Shown: positions 1 to 9,698, counted from the stretch's first letter. The stretch is DNA of 36,988 bases from an uncultured Mycoplasmatota bacterium (GCA_947569245.1 CANORV010000009.1:1-36988), one strand, 5' to 3'. Numbers and translations are program-made. Notes: a model not told the origin generated them from the sequence alone.

Positions 1-1
1 A

Positions 2-484
2 ACGGGACCAACGGGGCCAACTGGATTAGCTGGAGCAACAGGACCAACGGGACCAGCAAATGGACTTAATGCCTATGCATCTAGATTTAGTGATACACCT
101 CAAACTATTAATTTAACTTTAGGTGGTACTTCACAGATTGCACTTCCAACTACGGGACCAGTGCTTAATGCAACGTATACACCAACAAATGCAATTACTA
201 TTAGTCAAACAGGTACATATCAAATAGACTATTTATTGAATGCTTCTGCTGCACTTGGAACAACTGTAACCTTTTCTGTTCGTCGAAATGGTACTAATAT
301 ACCAGGGGCAACAATTTCTAGAGTTTTAGCTGTAGGAGTTGGATCAATATATAACGGAAGTATTATTGTTAATTTGACAGCTGGAGATGTTATCGACGAA
401 GCTCTTAGTGCTTTAATTGCTGTAGGTATAACACTTGGTGCTGGTACTAATGCAACATTAAGCATTATAAAAATTAGTGCCTAG
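2..484 (+). CDS. Collagen-like (BclA-type) spore surface protein, 3' part
   Basis: The reading frame is open from the window edge, so the true start lies upstream. The first codons give six Gly-X-Y triplets (GPT, GPT, GLA, GAT, GPT, GPA), then a short NGLNAY linker and a non-collagenous C-terminal domain of about 130 residues rich in Thr, Ala, Ile and Val, ending in a beta-strand-like SIIKISA. This layout is that of BclA/BclB-family exosporium glycoproteins, in which the collagen stalk forms a triple helix, its threonines carry O-glycans and the C-terminal domain trimerises. No cell-wall anchor is seen at the C terminus. The gene is followed after 18 bp by a glycosyltransferase with no terminator between, so the two are probably co-transcribed. 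An internal ATG at 161 is not a credible start because the collagen frame runs through it. The family assignment is good; spore location is inferred. Confidence 0.85.
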   Translation, partial: TGPTGPTGLAGATGPTGPANGLNAYASRFSDTPQTINLTLGGTSQIALPTTGPVLNATYTPTNAITISQTGTYQIDYLLNASAALGTTVTFSVRRNGTNIPGATISRVLAVGVGSIYNGSIIVNLTAGDVIDEALSALIAVGITLGAGTNATLSIIKISA

Positions 485-502
485 TTAGGGAGGTTAAGTA
501 AT

Positions 503-1585
503 TTGAACAAATACAAAGTATGTGTTTATGCAATTTCAAAGAATGAGGAAAAATTTGTTAAAAGATGGTTTGAATCGGTAAAGGAAGCCGATGAAATCTA
601 TGTTTTAGATACAGGCTCTACTGATAAAACAGTGCAGCTATTAGAGGAACTTGGTGTTCATGTGACAATTGAAACAGTTACACCTTGGAGATTTGATGTA
701 GCTAGAAATAAGTCATTAGAATTAGTTTCTGATGATGCTGATATATGTGTTTGTGTTGATTTGGATGAGGTTTTTGAGAAAGGATGGAGAAAGATTTTAG
801 AAGATAATTGGGATTTAGACACTACTAGAGCTAGATACAATTATAACTGGAGTCTTGATGATGATAATAAACCCCTTGTAAACTTTTATATTGAAAAAAT
901 ACATACTCGAAAGGATTATGTTTGGAAACACCCTGTTCATGAAGTACTTAAATATATTGGGAAGAAGGCCGAAAATTTTAAAATAATTGATACTATTACA
1001 GTTAATCACTATCCAGATTCTACAAAATCTAGGAGTAGTTACTTACCACTATTAGAATTATCGGTTAAGAAATCTCCTCTTGATGATAGAAATATGCATT
1101 ATCTTGGTAGAGAATACATGTATTACGGTAAATATCAAGAAGCAATTGATACACTGATAAAACATCTTTCCTTAAAAACTTCTACTTGGAAGGATGAAAG
1201 ATGTGCATCAATGCGTTTTATTGGTAGATGTTATAAGTATTTAGGCCGTTATAATGAATCAGAAATGTGGTATAGACTTGCTATAAAAGAAGCTCCATAT
1301 TTGAGAGATCCTTATATGGAAATGGCAATTTTAAAATACTTACAAGAGGATTTTAGATTAGTTGAGCATTATGTTTTATTAGCTTTAGAAATACAAAACC
1401 ATCCTAAAACCTATATAAATGAATCTTTTTCCTTTGATGAAACTCCATATGATTTACTTGCTATAGCCTGTTATCATCTCAATAAGAAAGATGATGCCTT
1501 ATATTATATAAATTTAGCATTAAAGTATAAACCAAGTGATAAAAGGCTTCTTAATAATAGGAAAATAATTTTAGAAATGAGCTAG
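503..1585 (+). CDS. GT2 glycosyltransferase with C-terminal TPR-like repeats
   Basis: This 360-residue protein starts with TTG at 503, preceded by the strong ribosome site AGGGAGG. Residues 1-110 form a GT-A fold of family GT2: an N-terminal CVYAISKNEEKFV strand-loop, LDTGSTDKT for nucleotide-sugar binding, and a DLDE motif (D86, D88) as the metal-binding DxD. Residues about 195-345 look like tetratricopeptide repeats, with LGREYMYYGKYQEAI and CYKYLGRYNESEMWYRLAI. This architecture is seen in SunS-like and spore-surface protein glycosyltransferases of Bacilli. Its place directly behind the collagen-like gene suggests that it glycosylates threonines of the collagen repeats; that acceptor is inferred. 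The unit ends at the terminator at 1574-1605, whose left arm overlaps the stop codon. Confidence 0.85.
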   Translation: MNKYKVCVYAISKNEEKFVKRWFESVKEADEIYVLDTGSTDKTVQLLEELGVHVTIETVTPWRFDVARNKSLELVSDDADICVCVDLDEVFEKGWRKILEDNWDLDTTRARYNYNWSLDDDNKPLVNFYIEKIHTRKDYVWKHPVHEVLKYIGKKAENFKIIDTITVNHYPDSTKSRSSYLPLLELSVKKSPLDDRNMHYLGREYMYYGKYQEAIDTLIKHLSLKTSTWKDERCASMRFIGRCYKYLGRYNESEMWYRLAIKEAPYLRDPYMEMAILKYLQEDFRLVEHYVLLALEIQNHPKTYINESFSFDETPYDLLAIACYHLNKKDDALYYINLALKYKPSDKRLLNNRKIILEMS

Positions 1586-1605
1586 TTTAGTTCATTTCTT
1601 TTTTT
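1574..1605 (+). terminator. Rho-independent terminator after the collagen/GT unit
   Basis: A 10-bp stem (GAAATGAGCT at 1574-1583 with AGTTCATTTC at 1589-1598, one G-U pair) and a 5-nt loop are followed by seven T. The stem includes the TAG stop of the glycosyltransferase. Confidence 0.85.
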
Positions 1606-1667
1606 CGTATAAATTTGTTAAATACATGTCAAATTAATTAAAAAGAGATATCAATTATATACCGCTG

Positions 1668-1676
1668 TGTTATAAT
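1668..1676 (+). promoter_or_regulatory. Extended -10 promoter of pflB
   Basis: TGT followed by TATAAT (1671-1676) forms an extended -10 element about 32 bp before the pflB start. No good -35 hexamer lies 17 bp upstream, so the extended -10 probably carries recognition. Confidence 0.6.
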
Positions 1677-1707
1677 TTAATAGTGATTATACGAGGAGAT
1701 GATAAAT

Positions 1708-3939
1708 ATGAAAGAAGCTTGGAGAGGCTTTGTAGAAGGTACTTGGAAAAGAGAAGTAGATGTAAGAGATTTTATACAAAAAAATTATAATAATTATGAT
1801 GGTGATGAATCTTTCTTAAGTAATATTTCTCCTAAAACTAAGGTAATTTGGGATAAGTGTTCTCAGTTATTAAAAGAAGAATTAAAGAATCATGTATTAG
1901 ATATAGATGTCGATCATATGTCTGGAATTAATAATTTTGAAGCTGGATATATAGATAAAGATAATGAAGTAATTGTTGGACTTCAAACAGATGCTCCACT
2001 TAAGAGAATTGTTAATCCTTATGGTGGTATTCGTATGGTTTATCAAGAACTTGATGCTTATGGTTATAAGTTAAATAGTGATGTTTTAAAATATTTTAAT
2101 GAGTTTAGAAAGACACATAATCAGGGAGTTTTTGATGCCTATACAGGTGATATTCGTAAGGCACGACATGTTGGTCTTTTGACAGGACTTCCAGATGCTT
2201 ATGGTCGTGGTAGAATTATAGGGGACTATCGTCGAATTGCTCTTTATGGTATTGATTTTTTAATGGAAAGCAAAAAAGATGAGTGGGATAATAAACTTAT
2301 TGGACCTTTGACTGAAGAATTAATTCATTTAAGGGAAGATGTATCTATGCAATATAGAGCTCTTGATGATATAAAGAAAATGGCAAGTAAATATGGATTT
2401 GATATTAGTAAGCCAGCAGTTAATGCTAAGGAAGCTATTCAATGGACATATTTTGGATATTTGGCTGCAATAAAAGAAAATAATGGTGCAGCAATGAGTT
2501 TAGGACGTGTTGATGCTTTCTTTGATATTTATATTAAACGTGATATTGAAGAAGGAACACTTAATGAGGAAGATGCTCAGGAGCTAATTGATCAATTTGT
2601 TATTAAACTTAGAATTGCTAGACATTTAAGAACTCCAGAATATGATGAATTATTTTCAGGAGATCCAACTTGGGTAACTTGTTCGATTGGTGGTATTGGA
2701 GAAGATGGACGCAGTTTAGTAACTAAAACAAGTTATCGTATTTTACATACATTAACTAATTTGGATCCAGCACCAGAACCTAACCTTACAATTTTATGGA
2801 GTGATAAGTTACCAGAATCATTTAAAAAATATTGTGCTAGTATGAGTATTAAAACTGATGCTATTCAGTATGAAAATGATGAAATTATGAGACCAATTTA
2901 TGGTGATGATTATGCAATTGCTTGTTGTGTTTCTGCAATGAGAGTTGGTAAAGATATGCAGTTTTTTGGAGCACGTTGTAATTTAGCTAAAGCTTTGCTT
3001 TATTCAATAAATGGTGGTATTGATGAAGTTAAAGGTGATAAGGTAATTGATGGCTTTGAAATTATGGATGATGAAGTATTAGATTACGATAAGGTTAAGG
3101 CATCTTATTTTAAAATGCTAGAACGAGTTGCAGAAATTTATGCTAATGCTATGAATGTTATTCATTATATGCATGATAAGTATGCATATGAAGCAGGACA
3201 AATGGCTTTACATGATACAGATGTTCATAGATTTATGGCTTATGGTGTAGCAGGTCTTTCTGTTGTTGCCGATTCACTTTCTGCAATAAAGTATGCTAAA
3301 GTTAAACCAATACGTGGAGAAAATAAGGTTACAACTGGATTTGATATTGAGGGAGATTTTCCTAAATATGGTAATGATGATGATAGAGTTGATAATATAG
3401 CTAAGGAAATACTTGACAAAATTTATAAAGAATTAGCTAGTCATAAGCCATATCGTGATGCTGAGCCAACATTATCGGTTTTAACAATAACTTCGAATGT
3501 TGTATATGGTTCTAAAACAGGTGCAACACCTGATGGTAGGTTAGCTGGAGTTCCTTTTGCACCAGGTGCTAATCCGATGCATGAGAGAGATTGTAGTGGT
3601 GCACTTGCAAGCTTAAATTCAGTAGCAAAACTTGATTATGCTTCTTGTTGTCGTGATGGTATTTCTAATACTTTTTCGATTGTTCCATCAACACTTGGTG
3701 CAACTGATGAAGAAAGAATTGATAATTTAGTATCTGTTTTAGATGGTTACTTTATTCAAGGTGCTCATCATTTAAATGTCAATGTTTTAAATCGTGAGAT
3801 GTTAATAGATGCAATGGAAAATCCAGATAAGTATCCTCTTCTTACTATTCGTGTTTCAGGATATGCAGTTAGATTCAATCGTTTAACTAGAAAGCAACAA
3901 GAAGAAGTTATTGCTCGTACCTTCCATAGTAAAATGTAA
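1708..3939 (+). CDS. pflB: Formate C-acetyltransferase (pyruvate formate-lyase)
   Basis: The enzyme converts pyruvate and CoA to acetyl-CoA and formate in anaerobic fermentation, using a glycyl radical. The 743-residue length is close to that of the E. coli enzyme. The active-site pair is C406-C407 (ACCVSAM), and the radical glycine is G718 in the conserved C-terminal RVSGYAVRF motif. An ATG at 1699 sits directly on the AGGAG ribosome site, so the ATG at 1708, nine bases from that site, is the better start. The codon after CCVS encodes Ala where E. coli PFL has Pro. The activase gene follows after 16 bp. The enzyme is cytosolic and oxygen-sensitive and implies anaerobic growth. Confidence 0.97.
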   Translation: MKEAWRGFVEGTWKREVDVRDFIQKNYNNYDGDESFLSNISPKTKVIWDKCSQLLKEELKNHVLDIDVDHMSGINNFEAGYIDKDNEVIVGLQTDAPLKRIVNPYGGIRMVYQELDAYGYKLNSDVLKYFNEFRKTHNQGVFDAYTGDIRKARHVGLLTGLPDAYGRGRIIGDYRRIALYGIDFLMESKKDEWDNKLIGPLTEELIHLREDVSMQYRALDDIKKMASKYGFDISKPAVNAKEAIQWTYFGYLAAIKENNGAAMSLGRVDAFFDIYIKRDIEEGTLNEEDAQELIDQFVIKLRIARHLRTPEYDELFSGDPTWVTCSIGGIGEDGRSLVTKTSYRILHTLTNLDPAPEPNLTILWSDKLPESFKKYCASMSIKTDAIQYENDEIMRPIYGDDYAIACCVSAMRVGKDMQFFGARCNLAKALLYSINGGIDEVKGDKVIDGFEIMDDEVLDYDKVKASYFKMLERVAEIYANAMNVIHYMHDKYAYEAGQMALHDTDVHRFMAYGVAGLSVVADSLSAIKYAKVKPIRGENKVTTGFDIEGDFPKYGNDDDRVDNIAKEILDKIYKELASHKPYRDAEPTLSVLTITSNVVYGSKTGATPDGRLAGVPFAPGANPMHERDCSGALASLNSVAKLDYASCCRDGISNTFSIVPSTLGATDEERIDNLVSVLDGYFIQGAHHLNVNVLNREMLIDAMENPDKYPLLTIRVSGYAVRFNRLTRKQQEEVIARTFHSKM

Positions 3940-3955
3940 TTGTTAGGTTTTTAAT

Positions 3956-4675
3956 ATGTTGGGTAGTATTGATTCAATTGAAACTTTTGGACTTGTTGAT
4001 GGTCCTGGTATTAGAACTGTAGTATTTTTATCTGGATGTAAGCTTAGATGTAAATATTGTCATAATCCCGAAACTTGGAAAATGGGAAAATTAAATATGA
4101 CAGCGGAAGAGCTTGCTAAAAAAATTATTCGAAACAAACCTTATTTTAAAAGAAATAGTGGTGGTGTAACTTTTTCTGGTGGTGAGCCACTTCTCCAAAG
4201 TGATTTTATTATTCAAGTATGTAAAATCTTAAAAAAAGAAGAAATTCATATAGCACTTGATACAGCAGGTGTTGGTAATGGTAATTATGAAGAACTTTTA
4301 AGTTATATCGATTTGGTTCTTTTAGATATAAAACATGTGACAAGAGATGGCTATCTAGAATTAACTGGTAGAACAATTGATGAATTTTTAGAATTTTTAG
4401 AAATTTGTAAGAAGATGAATAAAAAAATATGGATTAGACAAGTTATTGTACCAGGAGTTATGGATAATGATAGTTATATAACAAAACTTGCTGCACTAGT
4501 AAAAACGATTCCAAACGTTGAAAGAATTGATTTTTTACCATACCATAAGTTAGGAGACTCAAAGTATGTTAAGTTGGGAATTGAAAATCCATACTTGAAT
4601 AAGGAAGCTATGAATCAGGAAAAATGTTCTTTACTATATCAAGAATTTTTGAAGAAGATTAAGGATTTTTCATAA
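3956..4675 (+). CDS. pflA: Pyruvate formate-lyase activating enzyme (radical SAM)
   Basis: This 239-residue radical SAM enzyme makes the glycyl radical on PflB. The [4Fe-4S]-binding motif is C28-x3-C32-x2-C35 (CKLRCKYC), followed by the SAM-binding FSGGEP at about 74-79. The length and the N-terminal SIETFGLVDGPGIRTVVF match PflA of Bacilli and E. coli. It sits 16 bp behind pflB in the same operon; its ribosome site is weak (TTAGG), suggesting lower output or coupling to pflB. A terminator follows at 4714-4743. Confidence 0.96.
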   Translation: MLGSIDSIETFGLVDGPGIRTVVFLSGCKLRCKYCHNPETWKMGKLNMTAEELAKKIIRNKPYFKRNSGGVTFSGGEPLLQSDFIIQVCKILKKEEIHIALDTAGVGNGNYEELLSYIDLVLLDIKHVTRDGYLELTGRTIDEFLEFLEICKKMNKKIWIRQVIVPGVMDNDSYITKLAALVKTIPNVERIDFLPYHKLGDSKYVKLGIENPYLNKEAMNQEKCSLLYQEFLKKIKDFS

Positions 4676-4713
4676 ATATTTTCTTATGACGTTTTATAAT
4701 TGCTAAGGTAAAT

Positions 4714-4743
4714 GAATGGTATTATGTATCATTCTTTTTCTTT
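4714..4743 (+). terminator. Terminator of the pflBA operon
   Basis: An 8-bp stem (GAATGGTA with TATCATTC, one G-U pair) and a 5-nt loop are followed by TTTTTCTTT. The T-tract overlaps the -35 region of the next promoter. Confidence 0.65.
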
Positions 4744-4769
4744 GCATTTTTTTTATTTTGTGCTATAAT
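4741..4769 (+). promoter_or_regulatory. Sigma-A-type promoter of the HExxH paralog pair
   Basis: TTTGCA at 4741-4746, a 17-bp spacer, and TATAAT at 4764-4769 preceded by TGC (extended -10). Transcription would start near 4776, which excludes the upstream in-frame ATG at 4716. Confidence 0.7.
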
Positions 4770-4796
4770 ATGACAAGCGTTAGATGGAGGGGTTTT

Positions 4797-6407
4797 ATGA
4801 CTAAGGCTTATTATTTGAAAGTACTATATGATATAGTTAAAGATAGTAAGTATTTTCAAAATGAAGCTATTGATTTTTATTTATCTAGTGAGCAACTTAG
4901 ACTTTTTTATTATGGTTCATATGGTTCTTTTATTGAAAATATATATTTGTTTGGGAAAGAAGAAGATGAATATCTTATTTCTAATATGGTTATCGAGTTA
5001 GATAACTCTAAGATACTATGGTATAACTGTACTAATGGTGATGATAAAAGTAAAGATAACGACTTAATATGCATATATCTTAGGCTTTTTTCTGATCAAG
5101 AAGAGTGTGATTTGTTACAGTTATTTAATGATAAAAAAATTGTCTTCTATAATAATAAAAACCTTCATTTATATAAAAAATGTTTATCTGTTTTTGCTAA
5201 TGAAAAATTTTTAATGAGTAGTATGGGAATATTTATATCCCAAAGTTTAATAACAATACCATATTTATTAAAATGTAGTCATATTTATATTGATACTTGT
5301 TTACTTGATTCAATACTTATTTTAAATAATATGTTACCTTCTACAATTGTACTAAGTTTTATTAATTTGTTATATGGTGGTTTAAAATTTAGAGAAAAAA
5401 ACCAATATAGAAAGAAATATTTTTCAAAATTTGACTTTTCATTTGCAAATTTAAAAAGAAATTTCTTTATATTTTTTTATTCTGTTTCCTTAGCTAATAG
5501 TTTAATATCTTTCGGCTTAAATAAAGATATGTTTGCAAAGTATCAGGTAAAAATAGAGGCAGAAATTAATGATTTTTTGAATAGTTCTTTAAAAAATGAG
5601 CAGGATATGACACGATTAGAGGAAGTTGAATTGTTAGAGGAGGCAATTAATAATAATCCTAATTTAGATGAAGCATATAAAAAAGCATACTTAAAAAATT
5701 TGAAAGTTTTGGATTTATGCTCTTCAAATCTTGATTTTAAAAGACTTTATCCTATTCTTTCAAATACTGATGTAATTGATTTAGAATGTAATGTTGTAGA
5801 TAATTCTTACGATTATGTAACTATGTATTTAGCATTTCAATACTCTTTAGATAATAATATTTATGATTTGGTAAATGCTTATAATCATGATGATTTAGAC
5901 TTATGTGATTTAATTAGATCTCATGAAGTTGCTCATAATCTTGTTGATAATTGCTATTATTCTTGGTTTATTGAAGGATTTAATTCATTTAGTCAATATG
6001 AATTTTTTGGTTATTTTATTAAGTCCTATGAAAGACAAATGGTTATTGTTAAATACTTTTGTGAGTTGCTTGGGACAGAGACTGTAAAAAGGGCATATTA
6101 TGATGGCAATGAGGACATACTTAAAGATAATTTAATTAAAATTGATTCAACAGTAGATGTCGATATGTTTTTTGAATCACTTAATAATTTTGGATTTAGA
6201 TATACTGATAATAATAAGGAAGCTGTTACAATAATGAAAAATTATGCAGAAAAAATAGAATTATCTGATGAAAGTAGAATGTATGTTGATAGTTATTTGA
6301 GTTACTTAGGCGGTTATTCTTTAAATTATTTAAATAAGAATTATTTATCAGATAAAAATAGCAGTGATTTATTTGATGTTAAACCTGTACTTGTTAAAAG
6401 TCGTTAA
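4797..6407 (+). CDS. HExxH metalloprotease-like protein with hydrophobic segments, paralog A
   Basis: I do not recognise the family. The 536-residue product has three hydrophobic stretches at about residues 138-160, 166-200 and 221-242, which may be membrane hairpins, and soluble parts on both sides. A zinc-binding-type motif lies at H376-E377-x2-H380 (SHEVAHNL), followed by E393 in a W-F-I-E-G-F-N-S segment that recalls the third ligand of gluzincin peptidases, though it comes unusually early here (13 residues after H380). I take the ATG at 4797, six bases after GGAGG. A longer frame from 4716 would add a false signal-peptide-like segment coded by terminator and promoter DNA. A clear paralog follows directly. 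Protease activity is inferred only from the motif. Confidence 0.7.
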   Translation: MTKAYYLKVLYDIVKDSKYFQNEAIDFYLSSEQLRLFYYGSYGSFIENIYLFGKEEDEYLISNMVIELDNSKILWYNCTNGDDKSKDNDLICIYLRLFSDQEECDLLQLFNDKKIVFYNNKNLHLYKKCLSVFANEKFLMSSMGIFISQSLITIPYLLKCSHIYIDTCLLDSILILNNMLPSTIVLSFINLLYGGLKFREKNQYRKKYFSKFDFSFANLKRNFFIFFYSVSLANSLISFGLNKDMFAKYQVKIEAEINDFLNSSLKNEQDMTRLEEVELLEEAINNNPNLDEAYKKAYLKNLKVLDLCSSNLDFKRLYPILSNTDVIDLECNVVDNSYDYVTMYLAFQYSLDNNIYDLVNAYNHDDLDLCDLIRSHEVAHNLVDNCYYSWFIEGFNSFSQYEFFGYFIKSYERQMVIVKYFCELLGTETVKRAYYDGNEDILKDNLIKIDSTVDVDMFFESLNNFGFRYTDNNKEAVTIMKNYAEKIELSDESRMYVDSYLSYLGGYSLNYLNKNYLSDKNSSDLFDVKPVLVKSR

Positions 6408-6433
6408 TGTATAAAAAGGGGGGAATTTCCTTT

Positions 6434-8092
6434 ATGCTAAAAATAGATATTTTAAAAGAAATAATAGAAAATATTAAAGTTTCTAGTTATCATTTTGATT
6501 ATGATATTATTGAAGAAATTTTAAATAATGAAGAGAGTAAATTAGAAGATATATATGGTAGCAGTGATATTTTAAAGATTGCTTTTTATGGTACAAAGGA
6601 AGGTAGAAAAGACTTTAATATTTTAAAAATGCTTGTTTTATTAGATAACTATGAATCGTTATGGTATAACTTTTTTAATAATAAAGAAAGTAAAACTAGT
6701 TGCAATAGTAATTTTAATGCTAATGATATAATTGGTTTATATTTGATTTTACTTACTAATCAAAGAGGTAAGTCAATTGATAAGCTTTATCGTGATAAAA
6801 CAATTATTTTTTCTGATATAAGTAAGTCAGCATTTATGGAAAAAGTAACTTCTCTTTATAGCAGTGATTTATTTGATGATAATTTATTGCTAGTAATTTT
6901 TAGCCAGTTGGCAATTTCTTTTCCTTATATTCTTAAATGTAGAGATATTACAATCAATCATTTAGAAGGAGTAGTTACTTTTACTTCAGGTTTTTTAGAT
7001 TTTTTAATACCAATGAGTCTTGCTAATCTTTCTGTTTCTCTTTATGGATTTATTAAATCGTATAGTTTAAAAAAAATTAATTTTTCTCAATGTGACTTTT
7101 CTTATACAACTTGGAAAAGAAAAACAGCAGCTTTTTTATATGCATTAGCATTTGGTAATGTTTTAGCTTCTACTCATGTTAATTTGATAAATATCAATGA
7201 AATTCCATCATCTATTTTTTCAGAAATTGATGATATATTTAATAATCCATTTGATAATAAAGTTTTTACTAAATCTCAGAAATTAGAAATATTAAAGAGT
7301 GCAATTTTAAATAATAAGAATATTAGTGATGATTATAAGAGTCATTATTTAAAAAATTTGGAAGTTTTTATTGATTCATATGATGATATAAATTATAAGC
7401 AATTATATACTAACATTAGAAATTTAGATGTTATTGATGTTGAATGTATTATTAAAAAAGGACATTATACTGCTTTAGCATTTAATAACCGTTTAAATAA
7501 TAATATTTATGATTGTGTTAATGCTTACGATCATGATGATGAAAATGTTAGCGGAGCGGTTATATCACATGAAATTGGACATAATTTAGTTTTTTCTAAT
7601 TTTGGTTTGATTAAAGCTGGTATAGTTAAATATGATAGTAGTTTTATAATTGAAGGTTTTAATTCTTTAAATCAGTATGAAAATTTTGGCTATTATATGG
7701 ATGCTTATGATGATTACATTATTATAAATAAGTATTTTTGTGAATTACTTGGTGCTGATATTTTGAAGAAGGCTTATTATAGTGGAAATATTAGTATTTT
7801 AGAAGATGCATTAAGGGAGATAGATTCTTCAGTTAATGCATCGAGATTTCTTTCCTTACTTGATAAATTTTGTTATACTAATTCAAAAGATGAAAAGACT
7901 ATGGTTATTAGTGCAATGGAGTTATACTTGGAAAAAGCTGATATTGCTGTTGAAAATAAAGTTTATGCAAGAAATTATATAGAATATCTTAATGGTGATA
8001 TTGATTTTGTTATGGAAAAGGGATATCTTTCAGAAGAATATATAGAAAAAACGAAGAATGAGTCTTCAGTTTTAAGAAGAATATATAAATAG
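6434..8092 (+). CDS. HExxH metalloprotease-like protein with hydrophobic segments, paralog B
   Basis: This 552-residue protein is a tandem paralog of the preceding gene. Shared landmarks include YLKNL, DVID-E-C, NNIYD-VNAY-HDD, SHE-x2-HNL, IEGFNS-x-QYE, KYFCELLG and AYY-G-N. The motif is H379-E380-x2-H383, with E407 of IEGFNS 24 residues later, a spacing more usual for gluzincins than in paralog A. Hydrophobic segments occupy the same region (about 150-245). The start at 6434 follows AAGGGGGG by about ten bases; an ATG at 6407 overlaps the upstream stop but has no ribosome site. The two genes form one unit. The function is unknown; a membrane-bound zinc protease or a degenerate relative are both possible. 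Confidence 0.7.
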   Translation: MLKIDILKEIIENIKVSSYHFDYDIIEEILNNEESKLEDIYGSSDILKIAFYGTKEGRKDFNILKMLVLLDNYESLWYNFFNNKESKTSCNSNFNANDIIGLYLILLTNQRGKSIDKLYRDKTIIFSDISKSAFMEKVTSLYSSDLFDDNLLLVIFSQLAISFPYILKCRDITINHLEGVVTFTSGFLDFLIPMSLANLSVSLYGFIKSYSLKKINFSQCDFSYTTWKRKTAAFLYALAFGNVLASTHVNLININEIPSSIFSEIDDIFNNPFDNKVFTKSQKLEILKSAILNNKNISDDYKSHYLKNLEVFIDSYDDINYKQLYTNIRNLDVIDVECIIKKGHYTALAFNNRLNNNIYDCVNAYDHDDENVSGAVISHEIGHNLVFSNFGLIKAGIVKYDSSFIIEGFNSLNQYENFGYYMDAYDDYIIINKYFCELLGADILKKAYYSGNISILEDALREIDSSVNASRFLSLLDKFCYTNSKDEKTMVISAMELYLEKADIAVENKVYARNYIEYLNGDIDFVMEKGYLSEEYIEKTKNESSVLRRIYK

Positions 8093-8102
8093 ATTTATAA
8101 TG

Positions 8103-8111
8103 TGATATAAT
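8103..8111 (+). promoter_or_regulatory. Extended -10 element before the methyltransferase gene
   Basis: TGA-TATAAT with a start point expected near 8118. No convincing -35 is present, and no terminator separates it from the preceding gene, so read-through is possible. Confidence 0.45.
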
Positions 8112-8139
8112 TAATGATATTAGAGTAAGAGGTGAGATA

Positions 8140-9009
8140 ATGAAACTAGCTAATTCTTGGCAGGATTATGAAATAATTGATGCATCAAATGGTGAAAAAT
8201 TAGAAAGATGGAAAGATATTTATTTACTTAGACCAGATCCACAAGTTATTTGGGATAATGGCAATTTAAGGGAAAAGTATAATATGATTAATGCTATATA
8301 TTATCGTAGTAATAAAGGTGGTGGACACTGGGAAAATATTAAAAAGACACCTGATAGATGGACTATTAATTATAAAAATTTAACTTTTAATATTAAGCAA
8401 ATGGGTTTTAAACATACGGGACTTTTTCCAGAACAGGCTTATAATTGGGATTTAATGATAGATAAAATAAGAAAATCTAATAGGAAGATTAAGGTATTAA
8501 ATTTATTTTCTTATACAGGTGGTGCAACGGTTGCTTGTTTGAGTGCTTTAGCAAGTGTTGTCCATGTCGATTCTTCTCGTGGTATGATTGATTGGGCAAA
8601 GGAAAATGCCGCATCTTCAGGTGTTTTTGACGGAGATGTTCACTACTTTGTCGATGATGTAGTAAAGTTTGTTAAGAGAGAAATTAGACGAGGAAATAAA
8701 TATGATGCTATTATTATGGATCCACCAAGTTATGGAAGAGGATCAAATGGTGAGGTTTGGGATATTGAAAAAGATTTATTTAATTTGATTTCTTTATGTT
8801 CTAATCTTCTTAGTGATAAACCATTATTTTTCTTGGTTAACTCTTATACAACTGGACTTTCAAAAGAAGTTATTGCAAATATTTTCAAGCTTACTATTTT
8901 AAAAAAATTTAATGGAAAAATAGAAACTGATGATATAGGTTTACCTATAAAAATGAGTGATTTAGTACTTCCTTGTGGTATTTATGGTAGGATAGATTTT
9001 TATGAATAA
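8140..9009 (+). CDS. Class I SAM-dependent RNA methyltransferase, RlmI/COG1092-like
   Basis: The 289-residue protein has a Rossmann-type methyltransferase core. Motif I is LNLFSYTGG (about 120-128) for SAM binding, and D194-P-P-S-Y is motif IV, typical of RlmI-like cytosine-C5 methyltransferases of 23S rRNA. RlmI itself is near 400 residues with an N-terminal PUA domain. Here the N-terminal part is short and a PUA domain is not evident, so the exact rRNA position cannot be given. The start at 8140 follows AGAGGTGAG. The gene overlaps the pseudouridine synthase gene by 8 bp, so the two are translationally linked RNA-modification genes. Confidence 0.8.
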   Translation: MKLANSWQDYEIIDASNGEKLERWKDIYLLRPDPQVIWDNGNLREKYNMINAIYYRSNKGGGHWENIKKTPDRWTINYKNLTFNIKQMGFKHTGLFPEQAYNWDLMIDKIRKSNRKIKVLNLFSYTGGATVACLSALASVVHVDSSRGMIDWAKENAASSGVFDGDVHYFVDDVVKFVKREIRRGNKYDAIIMDPPSYGRGSNGEVWDIEKDLFNLISLCSNLLSDKPLFFLVNSYTTGLSKEVIANIFKLTILKKFNGKIETDDIGLPIKMSDLVLPCGIYGRIDFYE

Positions 9010-9691
9010 TCTTGAAGTTTTATATGAGGATAATCATGTTATTGTTGTTTTAAAACCTGCTAATGTTTTGAGTCAAGCTGATGATACTGGAGATATTGAC
9101 ATGTTGAATATTGTCAAAGAATATATAAAGGTTAAGTATAATAAACCTGGTAATGTTTACATTGGTCTTGTTCATAGACTCGATAGACCAGTTGGTGGTA
9201 TTATGGTTTTTGCTCGAACTAGTAAAGCTGCAGCTAGGCTATCTTTAGAGATAAAAAAGCACAATGTTAAAAAGAAGTATGTAGCCGTTGTTTATGGATT
9301 GGTTAAAGAAAAAGATACTTTAATTGATTATTTGAAAAAGTTGGATAATGGAAATACAGTTGTAACAGATGATAAAAATGCTCAGGAATCTGAACTTTCT
9401 TATTGTTTATTAGATTATAATAAAAGAAAGAATATTTCTTTAGTAGAAATAAATTTAAAAACTGGTCGTCATCATCAAATTAGAGTTCAATTTGCAAGTC
9501 GTAATCATCCCTTAGTCGGTGATTCTCGTTATGGTTATGATGCTAAAAGAACAAATGAATTGGCCTTATTTGCTTATAGTTTAGAATTTGTTCATCCAAT
9601 TACTAAGAAGGTTATTAGTTTTAGAAGATTACCAGATAGTTTTAGTAATGGTTTTAAAGAGTTTGATATGTCAAGTTTGATAAAAGGATAA
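9002..9691 (+). CDS. RluA-family pseudouridine synthase
   Basis: This 229-residue enzyme isomerises uridine to pseudouridine in rRNA or tRNA. The catalytic aspartate is D61 in the H58-R-L-D motif (VHRLDRPVGGIMVF), and LKTGRHHQIRVQF is the second conserved RluA motif. It has no N-terminal S4 RNA-binding domain, which puts it among the short single-domain members; the target base cannot be named from sequence. It begins inside the end of the methyltransferase gene (8-bp overlap), so both are probably made from one message. Confidence 0.9.
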   Translation: MNNLEVLYEDNHVIVVLKPANVLSQADDTGDIDMLNIVKEYIKVKYNKPGNVYIGLVHRLDRPVGGIMVFARTSKAAARLSLEIKKHNVKKKYVAVVYGLVKEKDTLIDYLKKLDNGNTVVTDDKNAQESELSYCLLDYNKRKNISLVEINLKTGRHHQIRVQFASRNHPLVGDSRYGYDAKRTNELALFAYSLEFVHPITKKVISFRRLPDSFSNGFKEFDMSSLIKG

Positions 9692-9698
9692 AATGTGG

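Noticed and set aside
4716-4796. An upstream in-frame ATG would give paralog A a hydrophobic, signal-peptide-like N terminus.
   Set aside because: The segment is the pflBA terminator T-tract and the promoter of the gene; transcription should start near 4776, and GGAGG lies correctly before ATG 4797.
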